Shown piece after piece: positions 9,319-16,617 of a stretch of DNA of 64,000 nt; the first letter of the stretch is position 1, and the number at the start of each line of letters is the position of its first letter. Under the pieces are notes generated by a model. The model worked only from the letters and a program-made list of their open reading frames with translations. It was not told the origin of the DNA and did no database searches. The stretch is from Streptomyces phaeoluteigriseus (lineage in GTDB: Bacteria > Actinomycetota > Actinomycetes > Streptomycetales > Streptomycetaceae): positions 501,447 to 565,446 of the forward strand of contig NZ_MPOH02000019.1 in assembly GCF_001896135.2 (NCBI RefSeq). The letters are read 5' to 3'. A program made the translations under genes and the position numbers.

Positions 9319-9768
9319 GCGCGCCTCCCCGGATCCCTTTCGCCCACATACTGGCGCCGACGCGGGGTCCGCGAGGCGGTTTCGGCCGCATTTCAGCCGC
9401 CTCGACCGGGAAACAACCGTGCTGCGGGCGGTCAGGAGAGACGGGAAGCGCCCACCATCGAGGCAGGGGGCGCCCGCGGCCGCCGGGGCTACGGATCGGG
9501 GGAGGCCCTTGGCCCGCGGTCGCCCCCTGCCCACGGCGCCACACGCGTGTGGAGCGCCGGCCGCGCGCGGGGCCCGGGCCAGAGCCTGTCGTTCGGATCA
9601 GGTCGCGGGAAATCGACGGCGCTGTTCAGTGCCGGTGAGCGGGGGCTGTGCGTGCGGCTGCAAGGCGGAGGAGGGCGTCGACGCGGAGCGTCGGCGACCG
9701 ACGACAACGCGGCAGATGCGCGCGCCGGACCCCGCGTCTGCGGCGTGATCCAGACGACAGACCCTGGG
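9319..9768. other. Intergenic region with two inverted repeats
   Basis: No convincing gene is seen in these 450 bases. They hold the CHAT promoter side and the downstream side of murB. Two inverted repeats are visible: arms GAGGCGG/CCGCCTC at 9373-9379 and 9397-9403 close to the CHAT start (possible operator or leader hairpin), and a near-palindrome at 9535-9558 centred on CACACGCGTGTG (possible murB terminator or operator). Confidence 0.5.
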
Positions 9769-10824
9769 CTAGAGCCCGACCCCCACCATCACCGGCTCGT
9801 TCACCAGCGTGACGCCGAACGCCTCCCGCACCCCGGCCACGACTTCCCGGGCCAGGGCCAGCAGGTCCTCCGTGGTGGCCGCACCGCGGTTGGTGAGGGC
9901 GAGGGTGTGTTTGGTGGAGATGCGCGCGGGCCCGCTGCCGTAGCCCTTGGTGAAGCCGGCCTTGTCGATCAGCCAGGCCGCGGAGGTCTTGGTGCGCCCC
10001 TCCCCCGCCGGGTAGGCGGGCGGTACGGCGTCCTCGCCGAGCCGCTCCTTCACGCGCGCGTGGAACACCGCGAAGTCGGCGTCGGTGAGGATCGGGTTGG
10101 TGAAGAAGGACCCGGCGGACCAGGTGTCGTGGTCCTCGGCGTCCAGGACCATCCCCTTGCCCGCGCGCAGTTCGAGGACGGTCTCGCGGGCCCGCGTCAG
10201 CGGCACCCGGTCGCCGGGCTCCACGCCCAGCGCGCGTGCCGTCTCGGCGTACTTGACCGGCGCGGACAGCCCGTCGGCGTCCTCCAGGGCGAAGCGGACG
10301 CGCAGCACGACATAGCGCTCGGGGTCGGCCTTGAAGCGGCTGTGCCGGTAGGAGAAGGCACAGTCCTCGTTGCTGAGGGTGACCGTCTGGCTGGCGCGAC
10401 GGTCGTAGGCGATCACCTCGGTGATCGTGGCGGAGACCTCCTGGCCGTACGCGCCCACGTTCTGGATCGGGGTCGCGCCCGCCGAGCCGGGGATGCCGGC
10501 CAGACATTCGACACCGGCCAGTCCGGCCTCGACGGTGCGGGCGACGGCGTCGGTCCACACCTCACCGGCGGCCAGCTCCAGCGTCGTACCGACGAGGTCG
10601 AAGCCGCTGGTGGCGATGCGTAGGGCGGTGCCCGCGAAGCCCTTGTCACCGATGACGAGGTTGGAGCCGCCGCCGATGACGAGCAGCGGCGTGCCGTCGG
10701 CGTCGGCCTCGCGCACGGCGGCGACCACCTCGGCGTCGGTCGTCGCGGTCACCAACCGGGTGGCGGGACCGCCCAGCCGGAAGGTGGTCAGCGGGGCGAG
10801 CGGGGCGTCGTGGAGTTCCAGCAC
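9769..10824 (-). CDS. murB: UDP-N-acetylenolpyruvoylglucosamine reductase MurB
   Basis: 351 aa, GTG start at 10824. MurB reduces UDP-GlcNAc-enolpyruvate to UDP-MurNAc with NADPH and FAD, the second committed step of cytoplasmic peptidoglycan precursor synthesis. Family signatures: TTFRLGGPATRLV at the N-terminus, the FAD-binding VIGGGSNLVIGDKGF, GIPGSAGATPIQNVGAYGQE, SYRHSRFK (type I MurB Tyr-Arg), and GSFFTNPIL with the catalytic Ser. Length is normal for the family. A terminator at 10890-10922 separates it from the upstream MaoC gene, so it probably has its own promoter. Confidence 0.97.
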   Translation of the reverse strand: MLELHDAPLAPLTTFRLGGPATRLVTATTDAEVVAAVREADADGTPLLVIGGGSNLVIGDKGFAGTALRIATSGFDLVGTTLELAAGEVWTDAVARTVEAGLAGVECLAGIPGSAGATPIQNVGAYGQEVSATITEVIAYDRRASQTVTLSNEDCAFSYRHSRFKADPERYVVLRVRFALEDADGLSAPVKYAETARALGVEPGDRVPLTRARETVLELRAGKGMVLDAEDHDTWSAGSFFTNPILTDADFAVFHARVKERLGEDAVPPAYPAGEGRTKTSAAWLIDKAGFTKGYGSGPARISTKHTLALTNRGAATTEDLLALAREVVAGVREAFGVTLVNEPVMVGVGL

Positions 10825-10889
10825 GCGCCCAGCCTACGAGACGGCACCGACAGCCCCGCCCGCGCACTCGCCATGACGCTCACCATGGG

Positions 10890-10922
10890 TAAGGGGCGCT
10901 CCCCAAGGGAGGACGCCCCTTA
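10890..10922 (-). terminator. Hairpin terminator downstream of the MaoC pair
   Basis: Inverted repeat with arms TAAGGGGCG and CGCCCCTTA and an inner CTCC/GGAG extension, 64 bp past the stop of the 142-aa MaoC gene and upstream of murB. Confidence 0.75.
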
Positions 10923-10985
10923 CCTCACGTGGCTCGTCGAGAGCTTCTCAGAGCCGGGCGGGCCTGCCCGGAAACCCGGCCCGTC

Positions 10986-11414
10986 TCAGGCCAGTCGTAC
11001 GACCGCCCGTGACATCCCCAGCACCTTCTGCCCGCCGCTGGTCGCCGTCAGGTCGACGCGGACCGTGTGGTCGTCGAGCTTGGCGCCGATCTTGCCGCTG
11101 ACCTCGATGGTCGCGCCCTGCTCGTCGTTCGGGACGACGACGGGCCGGGTGAAGCGCACGCCGTACTCGACGACCGCGCCCGGGTCACCGACCCAGTCGG
11201 TGACGACCCTGACCGCCTCGGCCATGGTGAACATGCCGTGCGCGATGACGTCCGGCAGGCCCACCTCCTTGGCGAACTTCTCGTTCCAGTGGATGGGGTT
11301 GAAGTCCCCGGAGGCACCCGCGTACTGGACGAGGGTGGCACGGGTCACGCCGAACGAGCGGGCCGGCAGCTCGGTGCCGACCTCGACGTCGTCGTAGGAG
11401 ATCTTCGCGGTCAT
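10986..11414 (-). CDS. MaoC-family dehydratase (HadB-like)
   Basis: 142 aa. A single hot-dog domain with the hydratase-2 motif region GASGDFNPIHWNEKFAKEVG containing the catalytic Asp and His, then HGMFTMAEA. MaoC/HadB proteins dehydrate 3-hydroxyacyl thioesters or hydrate enoyl-CoA. It follows the 150-aa HadA-like gene by one base, so the two are co-translated and probably form a heterodimer as in the mycobacterial HadAB complex. The exact acyl substrate cannot be read from sequence. Confidence 0.9.
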   Translation of the reverse strand: MTAKISYDDVEVGTELPARSFGVTRATLVQYAGASGDFNPIHWNEKFAKEVGLPDVIAHGMFTMAEAVRVVTDWVGDPGAVVEYGVRFTRPVVVPNDEQGATIEVSGKIGAKLDDHTVRVDLTATSGGQKVLGMSRAVVRLA

Positions 11415-11415
11415 G

Positions 11416-11868
11416 TCAGCCCTCCTCCGCCGCGCGGGCGACGAGCTTGGTCCAGGCGGTCACGACGTGCTCGCCCGCCTCGTCGTGGACCTCGCCCCGG
11501 ACGTCCACGATGTCGTTGCCCGCCATGGACTTGATCGCCTCGATGGTGGAGGTCACGGTGAGCCGGTCACCGGCCCGCACGGGGCGCCGGTAGGCGAACT
11601 TCTGGTCGCCGTGCACCACCCGGCTGTAGTCCAGGCCGAGCTGCGGGTCGCGGACGACCTGCCCCGCGGCCTTGAAGGTGATGGAGAACACGAAGGTGGG
11701 CGGGGCGATCACATCGGAGTACCCGAGGGCCTTGGCGGCTTCCGGGTCGATGTAGGCCGGGTGGGTGTCCCCCACGGCCTCCGCGAACTCGCGGATCTTC
11801 TCCCTGCCGACCTCATAGGGATCGGTGGGCGGGTAGGTCCGCCCCACGAAGGACTGGTCGAGCGCCAT
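11416..11868 (-). CDS. MaoC-like dehydratase N-terminal-domain protein (HadA-like)
   Basis: 150 aa from ATG 11868 behind AGGAGGTG; starts further upstream lack a ribosome site. The protein is a MaoC N-terminal hot-dog fold (SFVGRTYPPTDPYEVGREKI; HGDQKFAYRRPVRAGD) without the full catalytic loop, the usual HadA-type substrate-binding partner. It is the first gene of a two-gene unit with the catalytic HadB-like protein. The pair lies directly downstream of rpmG, separated by a strong terminator. Confidence 0.88.
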   Translation of the reverse strand: MALDQSFVGRTYPPTDPYEVGREKIREFAEAVGDTHPAYIDPEAAKALGYSDVIAPPTFVFSITFKAAGQVVRDPQLGLDYSRVVHGDQKFAYRRPVRAGDRLTVTSTIEAIKSMAGNDIVDVRGEVHDEAGEHVVTAWTKLVARAAEEG

Positions 11869-11926
11869 CGGCTCGGCACCTCCTGGTTGCTCCGTCGCTC
11901 TACTGACCGGTACTGCTCGCTCAACG

Positions 11927-11966
11927 ACGTGAGGCCGCCCCCGATCACTCGGGGACGGCCTCACGT
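11927..11966 (-). terminator. Strong hairpin terminator after rpmG
   Basis: Long inverted repeat with arms ACGTGAGGCCG and CGGCCTCACGT and an inner CCCCGA/TCGGGG stem, starting about 20 bp past the rpmG stop. It separates the tRNA-rpmG unit from the MaoC pair. Confidence 0.9.
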
Positions 11967-11986
11967 ACGAGCCTGTAACTATCCAA

Positions 11987-12151
11987 CTATCGCGTTTCGC
12001 GATGCGCGGTGTGCGCATTGCAACGCGGGCAGTGCTTCTTCATCTCCATACGATCCGGGTTGTTACGCCGGTTCTTCTTGGTGATGTAGTTCCGCTCCTT
12101 GCACTCCACGCAGGCCAGCGTGATCTTCGGGCGGACGTCGGTGGCAGCCAC
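11987..12151 (-). CDS. rpmG: 50S ribosomal protein L33, zinc-binding type
   Basis: 54 aa from GTG 12151, with AAGGAG 7 nt upstream. This is the C+ form of L33: CVEC and CPRC form a zinc ribbon, and the sequence VRPKITLACVECKERNYITK is typical of the family. It is transcribed in the same direction as the tRNA-Thr and tRNA-Met genes just upstream. Streptomycetes usually have a second, cysteine-free paralogue under zinc control elsewhere. Confidence 0.97.
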   Translation of the reverse strand: MAATDVRPKITLACVECKERNYITKKNRRNNPDRMEMKKHCPRCNAHTAHRETR

Positions 12152-12238
12152 GTGAGTGCTCCTTGACGAACGGATGGGACATATACACAAAGAAGAGTAG
12201 CCGATCGAAGGACCGACCCCACAATCGGCTACTGTCAG

Positions 12239-12311
12239 TAGCGGTGACCGGACTTGAACCGGTGACACAGCGATTATGAGCCGCTTGCTCTACCGACTGA
12301 GCTACACCGCT
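12239..12311 (-). tRNA. tRNA-Met (CAT), elongator type
   Basis: 73-nt cloverleaf read on the minus strand. Acceptor AGCGGTG pairs with CACCGCT, D-arm GCTCAGTCGGTAGAGC, anticodon loop CTCATAA with CAT, T-arm ACCGGTTCAAGTCCGGT. CCA is not encoded. The A1-T72 pair and the lack of initiator features point to elongator tRNA. Confidence 0.92.
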
Positions 12312-12357
12312 TTGATGGGATCAGGTCCCGTCTCGCGACGGGAACCTCACCCACCAG

Positions 12358-12430
12358 AGCCCCAATACGGAATCGAACCGTAGACCTTCTCCTTACCATG
12401 GAGACGCTCTACCGACTGAGCTATTGGGGC
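12358..12430 (-). tRNA. tRNA-Thr (GGT)
   Basis: 73-nt cloverleaf on the minus strand. Acceptor GCCCCAA pairs with TTGGGGC, anticodon stem TCTCC/GGAGA with loop ATGGTAA (anticodon GGT), T-arm with GGTTCGATTCC. It lies 46 bp upstream of tRNA-Met and is probably co-transcribed with it and rpmG. Confidence 0.93.
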
Positions 12431-12441
12431 GAGCGATGAAG

Positions 12442-12471
12442 ACATTACACGGTCCGCAGCCGTTCACCCAA
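12442..12471 (-). promoter_or_regulatory. Predicted promoter of the tRNA-Thr/tRNA-Met/rpmG unit
   Basis: On the minus strand, -35 TTGGGT (12466-12471), an 18-bp spacer and -10 TAATGT (12442-12447), about 11 bp before the tRNA-Thr 5' end. This fits a housekeeping sigma promoter with a very short leader. Confidence 0.6.
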
Positions 12472-12679
12472 ATCCGTTTGTCCGGCCCCGTCCGACCCCT
12501 TTCCGCCCAGGTGGCACACGGATCCTGAGCCCCTCGGACCCACCGGACCACACCGGTACGACTATTGCCCTCCTCCCCGTCGGCGCCGGACGGCCGTCCT
12601 AGGCTCGACTCACTCTCCGTGATCTTGCCCGAGCCCACGGGCACCGAGCCCCCACTCATCGCCGAGCCCCAGGAGCGCG

Positions 12680-13951
12680 ATGCCCGACAGCCAGCCGCAG
12701 CCGCCCCCGTCCTCCGGTGCGCCGGGAGGCTCCCCGGACGGACGGCCGGACCCCGGCACCCTCCTGCTCAGCGGCGCCCGCCTCACGGACGGCCGGACCG
12801 TGGACGTACGGCTGGGCCGCGGACGCATCGAGGCGGTCGGCACCGCCGGCAGCCTCACGGCCGGCCCCACCCCCACCCCCGGCACCCGCATGGACCTCGG
12901 CGGCTACCTCCTCCTCCCCGCCCCCGCCGAACCCCACGCCCACGCCGACACCGCCCTCTCCGCGGACACCGACGGCCCCGTCTCGTACGCCCCCGAGGAC
13001 GTCCAGCGCCGCGCCACGGAGGCCGCGCTGCTGCACCTCGGGCACGGGTCCACCGCGTCCCGCGCGCACGTCCGCGTCGGCGACGTCCAGGGGCTCGGCG
13101 CGCTGGCGGCCGTCCTCCAGGCCCGGCGCGCGCTGCGCGGCCTGGCGGAGCTGACGACCGTGGCGATGCCCCGGCTGCTGACCGGGGCGGCGGGCGCCGA
13201 CGGGCTCGCGATGCTGCGGGACGCGCTGAAGATGGGCGCCTCGGTGGTGGGCGGCTGCCCGGACCTGGACCCCGACCCGACCGGCTATGTGGAGGCCGTC
13301 CTGGAGGTCGCCTCCGAGCACGGCTGCCCCGTCGACCTGCACACCGACGCCGCCGACCCGGCCCGGCTCGCCCGGCTGGCCGCGATGGCGGGCGGCCTGC
13401 GCCCCGGCGTCGCCCTCGGCCCCTGCGCGGCGCTCGGCCGCCTCTCCGCCGAGTCCGCGGGCCGCACCGCCGACCAACTCGCCGCGGCCGGCATCACGGT
13501 GGTGTGCCTCCCCCAGGGCGGCTGCGGCGCCACGGACCGCCGCGGCACGCCTCCCGTACGGCTGCTGCGGGCGGCCGGCGTCCGGGTCGCGGCCGGCAGC
13601 GGCGCCCTGCGGGACGTCTCCAACCCGGTCGGCCGGGGCGACCCGCTGGAGGCGGCGTACCTGCTCGCCTCCCGCCACGGCCTGCGCCCCGAGGACGCCT
13701 ACGACGCCGTCAGCAGGTCCGCACGGGCGGCCCTGGGCCTCCCGGAGGTCCGGGTGGAGGCCGGGTTCCCCGCCGACCTGCTGGCCGTCCGGGCCGACCA
13801 CCTGGCGGGCGCGCTCTCCCTGGCGTACAGCCGGATCGTGATCCACCGCGGCCGGGTGGTAGCACGCACGAGCGCGGTACGCGAGTACTGCGACTCGGCG
13901 GCCGCAGCGGAGCTGGGACTGCCCCGGCAGGGGCGGGGGACGCCGTCGTAA
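12680..13951 (+). CDS. Amidohydrolase-family protein (cytosine deaminase-like)
   Basis: 423 aa, ATG 12680 after GGAG. A TIM-barrel metal-dependent hydrolase. The N-terminal beta-sandwich strands (GTLLLSGARLTDGRTVDVRL) lead into PAPAEPHAHAD, where the usual H-x-H metal pair is kept. Further ligand-region candidates are DLHTD and the C-terminal AAGSGALRDVSNPVGRGDPL. The family deaminates or hydrolyses cyclic C-N bonds; the substrate is unknown. The 3' 180 bp is present a second time directly downstream (13968-14160) as a decayed copy. Confidence 0.8.
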   Translation: MPDSQPQPPPSSGAPGGSPDGRPDPGTLLLSGARLTDGRTVDVRLGRGRIEAVGTAGSLTAGPTPTPGTRMDLGGYLLLPAPAEPHAHADTALSADTDGPVSYAPEDVQRRATEAALLHLGHGSTASRAHVRVGDVQGLGALAAVLQARRALRGLAELTTVAMPRLLTGAAGADGLAMLRDALKMGASVVGGCPDLDPDPTGYVEAVLEVASEHGCPVDLHTDAADPARLARLAAMAGGLRPGVALGPCAALGRLSAESAGRTADQLAAAGITVVCLPQGGCGATDRRGTPPVRLLRAAGVRVAAGSGALRDVSNPVGRGDPLEAAYLLASRHGLRPEDAYDAVSRSARAALGLPEVRVEAGFPADLLAVRADHLAGALSLAYSRIVIHRGRVVARTSAVREYCDSAAAAELGLPRQGRGTPS

Positions 13952-13967
13952 GGCGCCCGGCCCCCCT

Positions 13968-14160
13968 CCGACCTGCCGGTCGCCCGCGGCGACCACCTGG
14001 CGGGCGCGCTCTCCCTGGCGTACAGCCGGATCGTGATCCGCCACGGCCGGGGGGCGGCCCGCACGAGCGCAGTGCGCGAGTAGTGCGACTCGGCGGCCGC
14101 AGCGGAGTTGGGGCAGCGGAGCTAGGGCTGCCCCGGCAGGGGCGGGGGACGCCGTCTTAG
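13968..14160 (+). pseudogene. Decayed tandem copy of the amidohydrolase 3' end
   Basis: This stretch repeats 13773-13951 with scattered substitutions: it shares DHLAGALSLAYSRIVI and the final GLPRQGRGTPS-like end but carries an early stop and a short insertion. It has no start of its own. It is a local duplication of the gene end and is probably not translated. Confidence 0.85.
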
Positions 14161-14238
14161 GGCGTGAGGACGCCGTTCGCGCGCCGGGACGGCCCGGCCG
14201 GACGGCGCGAGGCCCCGGCCGGGCGTACGGTCGAGGGC

Positions 14239-14895
14239 ATGCGCATTGTCATCGCCGGAGGTCATGGTCAGATCGCACTGCGGCTGGAGCGTCTGCTCGC
14301 CGCACGCGGAGTCGAGGTCGCGGGCATCATCCGCAAGGCCGAACAGAGCGACGACCTGCGGGCCGTCGGCGCCGAACCGGTCGTCCTGGACCTGGAGTCG
14401 GCGTCGGCGGAGCAGGTCGCGGACGTCCTGCGGGGCGCGGACGCGGCGGTGTTCGCGGCGGGCGCGGGCCCGGGCAGCGGAACGACCCGCAAGGAGACCG
14501 TCGACAAGGGCGCGGCGGTCCTGTTCGCGGACGCGGCGGTACGCGCGGGCGTACGCCGCTTCCTCGTCGTCTCCTCCTACGGCGCCGATCCCGGCCACCA
14601 GGGCGACGAGGTCTTCGACGTCTACCAGCGCGCCAAGGGCGAGGCCGACGCGTACGTCCAGGGCCTGGACGGCCTCGACTGGACGATTCTGCGCCCTGGT
14701 TCGCTCACGGACGACGCGGGCAAGGGACTCGTCCGGCTGGAGGCGCGGACGGGCCCCGGATCGATCCCGCGCGACGACGTGGCCGCGGTCCTCGCGGAAC
14801 TGCTGGACACCCCGGCGACGGCCGGCCTGACCCTGGAACTGGTCTCCGGGTCGACGCCGGTCCCGGTGGCGGTGAAGTCGGTCGCGGGCAACTGA
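14239..14895 (+). CDS. NAD(P)-binding SDR-like protein (NAD(P)H-binding, NmrA-type)
   Basis: 218 aa from ATG 14239. The Rossmann glycine motif is IAGGHGQIALRL at the N-terminus, followed by DLES (second strand acidic), AAGAGPGSGTTRKETVDKG and VSSYGAD. These atypical short-chain dehydrogenases bind NAD(P)H and often lack the classic YxxxK; VYQRAKGEADAYV could supply a Tyr-Lys pair. The gene stands alone after the duplicated amidohydrolase end. Substrate unknown. Confidence 0.85.
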   Translation: MRIVIAGGHGQIALRLERLLAARGVEVAGIIRKAEQSDDLRAVGAEPVVLDLESASAEQVADVLRGADAAVFAAGAGPGSGTTRKETVDKGAAVLFADAAVRAGVRRFLVVSSYGADPGHQGDEVFDVYQRAKGEADAYVQGLDGLDWTILRPGSLTDDAGKGLVRLEARTGPGSIPRDDVAAVLAELLDTPATAGLTLELVSGSTPVPVAVKSVAGN

Positions 14896-14992
14896 GCGCG
14901 CTGCCGGGAGATTTGCCGGACGGGCGCGTTGTCGGGGCGATTTGCCGGGACGCGTTGCCGGGGCGCGTTGTCGGGCGCGTTGCCGACAGCGT

Positions 14993-15205
14993 TCAGAACA
15001 GGGGCAGCTGCCCCGGAATGTCGGACACCACGTAGCCGTCCAACGAGGGCTGGGCAGCGTCCGATTGCGCCGTGCTGCGGGAGCCGGGGCAAGATGTCAG
15101 GCGACCGTTCTCGCGCGCTCCGGGCGGGTCGTGCCGGGCGAACCGTCCGGCGACCACGGCGATCTCCCGACAGCACTCGGGGCAGGTTCTTCGACGGCTG
15201 GACAT
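14993..15205 (-). CDS. Small Cys-containing hypothetical protein
   Basis: 70 aa from ATG 15205. The N-terminus reads SSRRRTCPECCREIAVVAGR and a later SCPGSR gives a third cysteine site, so a half zinc ribbon is possible. The C-terminus ends in DGYVVSDIPGQLPLF. I do not recognise a characterised family. It lies between the SDR gene and the divergent 129-aa gene. Confidence 0.6.
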   Translation of the reverse strand: MSSRRRTCPECCREIAVVAGRFARHDPPGARENGRLTSCPGSRSTAQSDAAQPSLDGYVVSDIPGQLPLF

Positions 15206-15303
15206 GGGTTCAGTCTGCCCCAGTGAGCCACACGGGTACCGCGCGACAACGCACGCCCCGCTCGCCGCGCACAACTGCCTTCCCGTCCCTAGCATCCCTA
15301 GAT

Positions 15304-15693
15304 GTGGCACATACCTTCGAGGAACTCGTGGCGAAACAGCGCGCGGCCGACGAGGCTCACGCGAGGGTCCTGCACCTGCGGGACACCTACGGCGCGCCCA
15401 CGGCGGCCCCCTGGACCCAGGTCCAGACCGACACCTACGAAACCGCCTGGCGCGCCTGGCGCGACCTCGCCCGCGACACCCAGGCCGCGCTCACCGAATA
15501 CGCCAAGGACGAGGGCAAACCCCGCAACGCCATCGAAGCGGACTTGAGGAGAGCCGCGAAAACACCGGAGGAGACACCGGGGACGAGGTCGGGCACGGGG
15601 TCGAGCCCGACGGCAGGGCCGGGCACGGGGTCGGGTCCGGCAGCCGGGCCGGCATCCGGGTCGGCTTCCGCGGGGCCGCCGTCCGGCGACTGA
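15304..15693 (+). CDS. Hypothetical protein, helical with Gly/Ser/Pro tail, likely leaderless
   Basis: 129 aa from GTG 15304. No Shine-Dalgarno is visible, but a -10-like TAGCAT (15291-15296) lies 7 bp upstream, which suits a leaderless mRNA. The first 80 residues are charged helix (TFEELVAKQRAADEAHARVL; DTYETAWRAWRDLARDTQ). The rest is low-complexity TGSGPAAGP repeats. No family assigned. A strong terminator follows at 15752. Confidence 0.6.
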   Translation: MAHTFEELVAKQRAADEAHARVLHLRDTYGAPTAAPWTQVQTDTYETAWRAWRDLARDTQAALTEYAKDEGKPRNAIEADLRRAAKTPEETPGTRSGTGSSPTAGPGTGSGPAAGPASGSASAGPPSGD

Positions 15694-15751
15694 TGCGCCC
15701 GGCCCGGACCATGCCCACCCCGACGGACCAGAAGAACCCCCGAAACGAAGC

Positions 15752-15793
15752 AGACCCCCTCCGCTCTGCGTTTCCGCAGTTCGGAGGGGGTCT
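15752..15793. terminator. Hairpin terminator before tRNA-Tyr
   Basis: Perfect arms AGACCCCCTCCG and CGGAGGGGGTCT around an 18-nt loop. It can end the 129-aa gene (plus strand) and the leftward tRNA-Tyr transcript. Confidence 0.9.
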
Positions 15794-15802
15794 CACTCAG
15801 CG

Positions 15803-15884
15803 TGGCGGCGCCAGGATTCGAACCTGGGAAGGCTGAGCCGGCAGATTTACAGTCTGCTCCCTTTGGCCGCTCGGGCACACCGCC
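15803..15884 (-). tRNA. tRNA-Tyr (GTA)
   Basis: 82-nt class II tRNA on the minus strand. Acceptor GGCGGTG pairs with CGCCGCC, the anticodon region CAGACTGTAAATCTG carries GTA, there is a long variable arm, and the T-arm contains GGTTCGAATCC. tRNA-Tyr is the SLP1 attachment site in S. coelicolor, but here the gene is single and not flanked by an element end. Confidence 0.94.
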
Positions 15885-16109
15885 GGGTTTGCCGCCGTTC
15901 GAACCGCTTTTCGGCGGTGCTCTCCGGCAACGACGTAAACGATACCTGATGGGGAGGGGTGCTTCGCCACCTGGATTCCTCACCGTCCGGGCGGGGCCGG
16001 GTGGCTAGGCTTGTCCGGATGCGGCCCGCGTCTTGCGCCGGGTTCGGCGGCAGTCCCACGGACGCCGACACGCATCCGATACACACCCCGATACAAGGAG
16101 CCACAGGAC

Positions 16110-16598
16110 ATGGCCGACTCCAGTTTCGACATCGTCTCGAAGGTCGAGCGGCAGGAGGTCGACAACGCCCTCAACCAGGCCGCCAAGGAGATCTCGCAGC
16201 GCTACGACTTCAAAGGCGTCGGCGCCTCGATCTCATGGTCCGGAGACAAGATCCTCATGGAGGCGAACTCGGAGGACCGGGTGAACGCCGTCCTCGACGT
16301 CTTCCAGTCGAAGCTGATCAAGCGCGGGATCTCCCTGAAGGCGCTCGACGCGGGCGAGCCGCAGCTCTCCGGCAAGGAGTACAAGCTCTTCGCGGAGATC
16401 AAGGAGGGTATCTCCCAGGACAACGCGAAGAAGGTCGCGAAGCTCATCCGCGACGAGGGCCCCAAGGGCGTCAAGGCCCAGGTCCAGGGCGAGGAACTGC
16501 GCGTCAGTTCCAAGAGCCGTGACGACCTCCAGACCGTCATCTCACTGTTGAAGGGTCAGGACTTCGACTTCGCGTTGCAGTTCGTGAACTACCGGTGA
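16110..16598 (+). CDS. yajQ: YajQ family (UPF0234) nucleotide-binding protein
   Basis: 162 aa from ATG 16110 with AAGGAG at 16095-16100. Typical YajQ sequence from the first residues (ADSSFDIVSKVERQEVDNAL) to the end (DFDFALQFVNYR). YajQ proteins bind nucleotides or RNA, and in some bacteria cyclic di-GMP; the cellular role in actinobacteria is unclear. The last codons CGT GAA CTA-type DNA (16583-16596) are the left copy of the element attachment repeat, so an element is inserted at its 3' end. The present stop is TGA; after excision it would be TAG, keeping the same protein. Confidence 0.96.
   Translation: MADSSFDIVSKVERQEVDNALNQAAKEISQRYDFKGVGASISWSGDKILMEANSEDRVNAVLDVFQSKLIKRGISLKALDAGEPQLSGKEYKLFAEIKEGISQDNAKKVAKLIRDEGPKGVKAQVQGEELRVSSKSRDDLQTVISLLKGQDFDFALQFVNYR
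16583..16596 (+). repeat. Attachment site, left copy (attL core)
   Basis: CGTGAACTACCGGT, the last coding bases of yajQ. An identical 14-mer lies at 30969-30982. The integrase gene starts its 3' end 22 bp to the right, the usual arrangement for an integrative element. Confidence 0.75.
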
Positions 16599-16617
16599 CC
16601 TGAGCGGCTGACCTGCA

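Noticed and set aside
9208..10623. Long rightward open frame across the CHAT promoter and murB
   Set aside because: It is antisense to murB and reflects GC-rich third positions; no ribosome site or family match.
15803..15884. tRNA-Tyr as the attachment site of the element
   Set aside because: No copy of the tRNA 3' end occurs at the other element boundary, and yajQ, not the tRNA, carries the repeated 14-mer.
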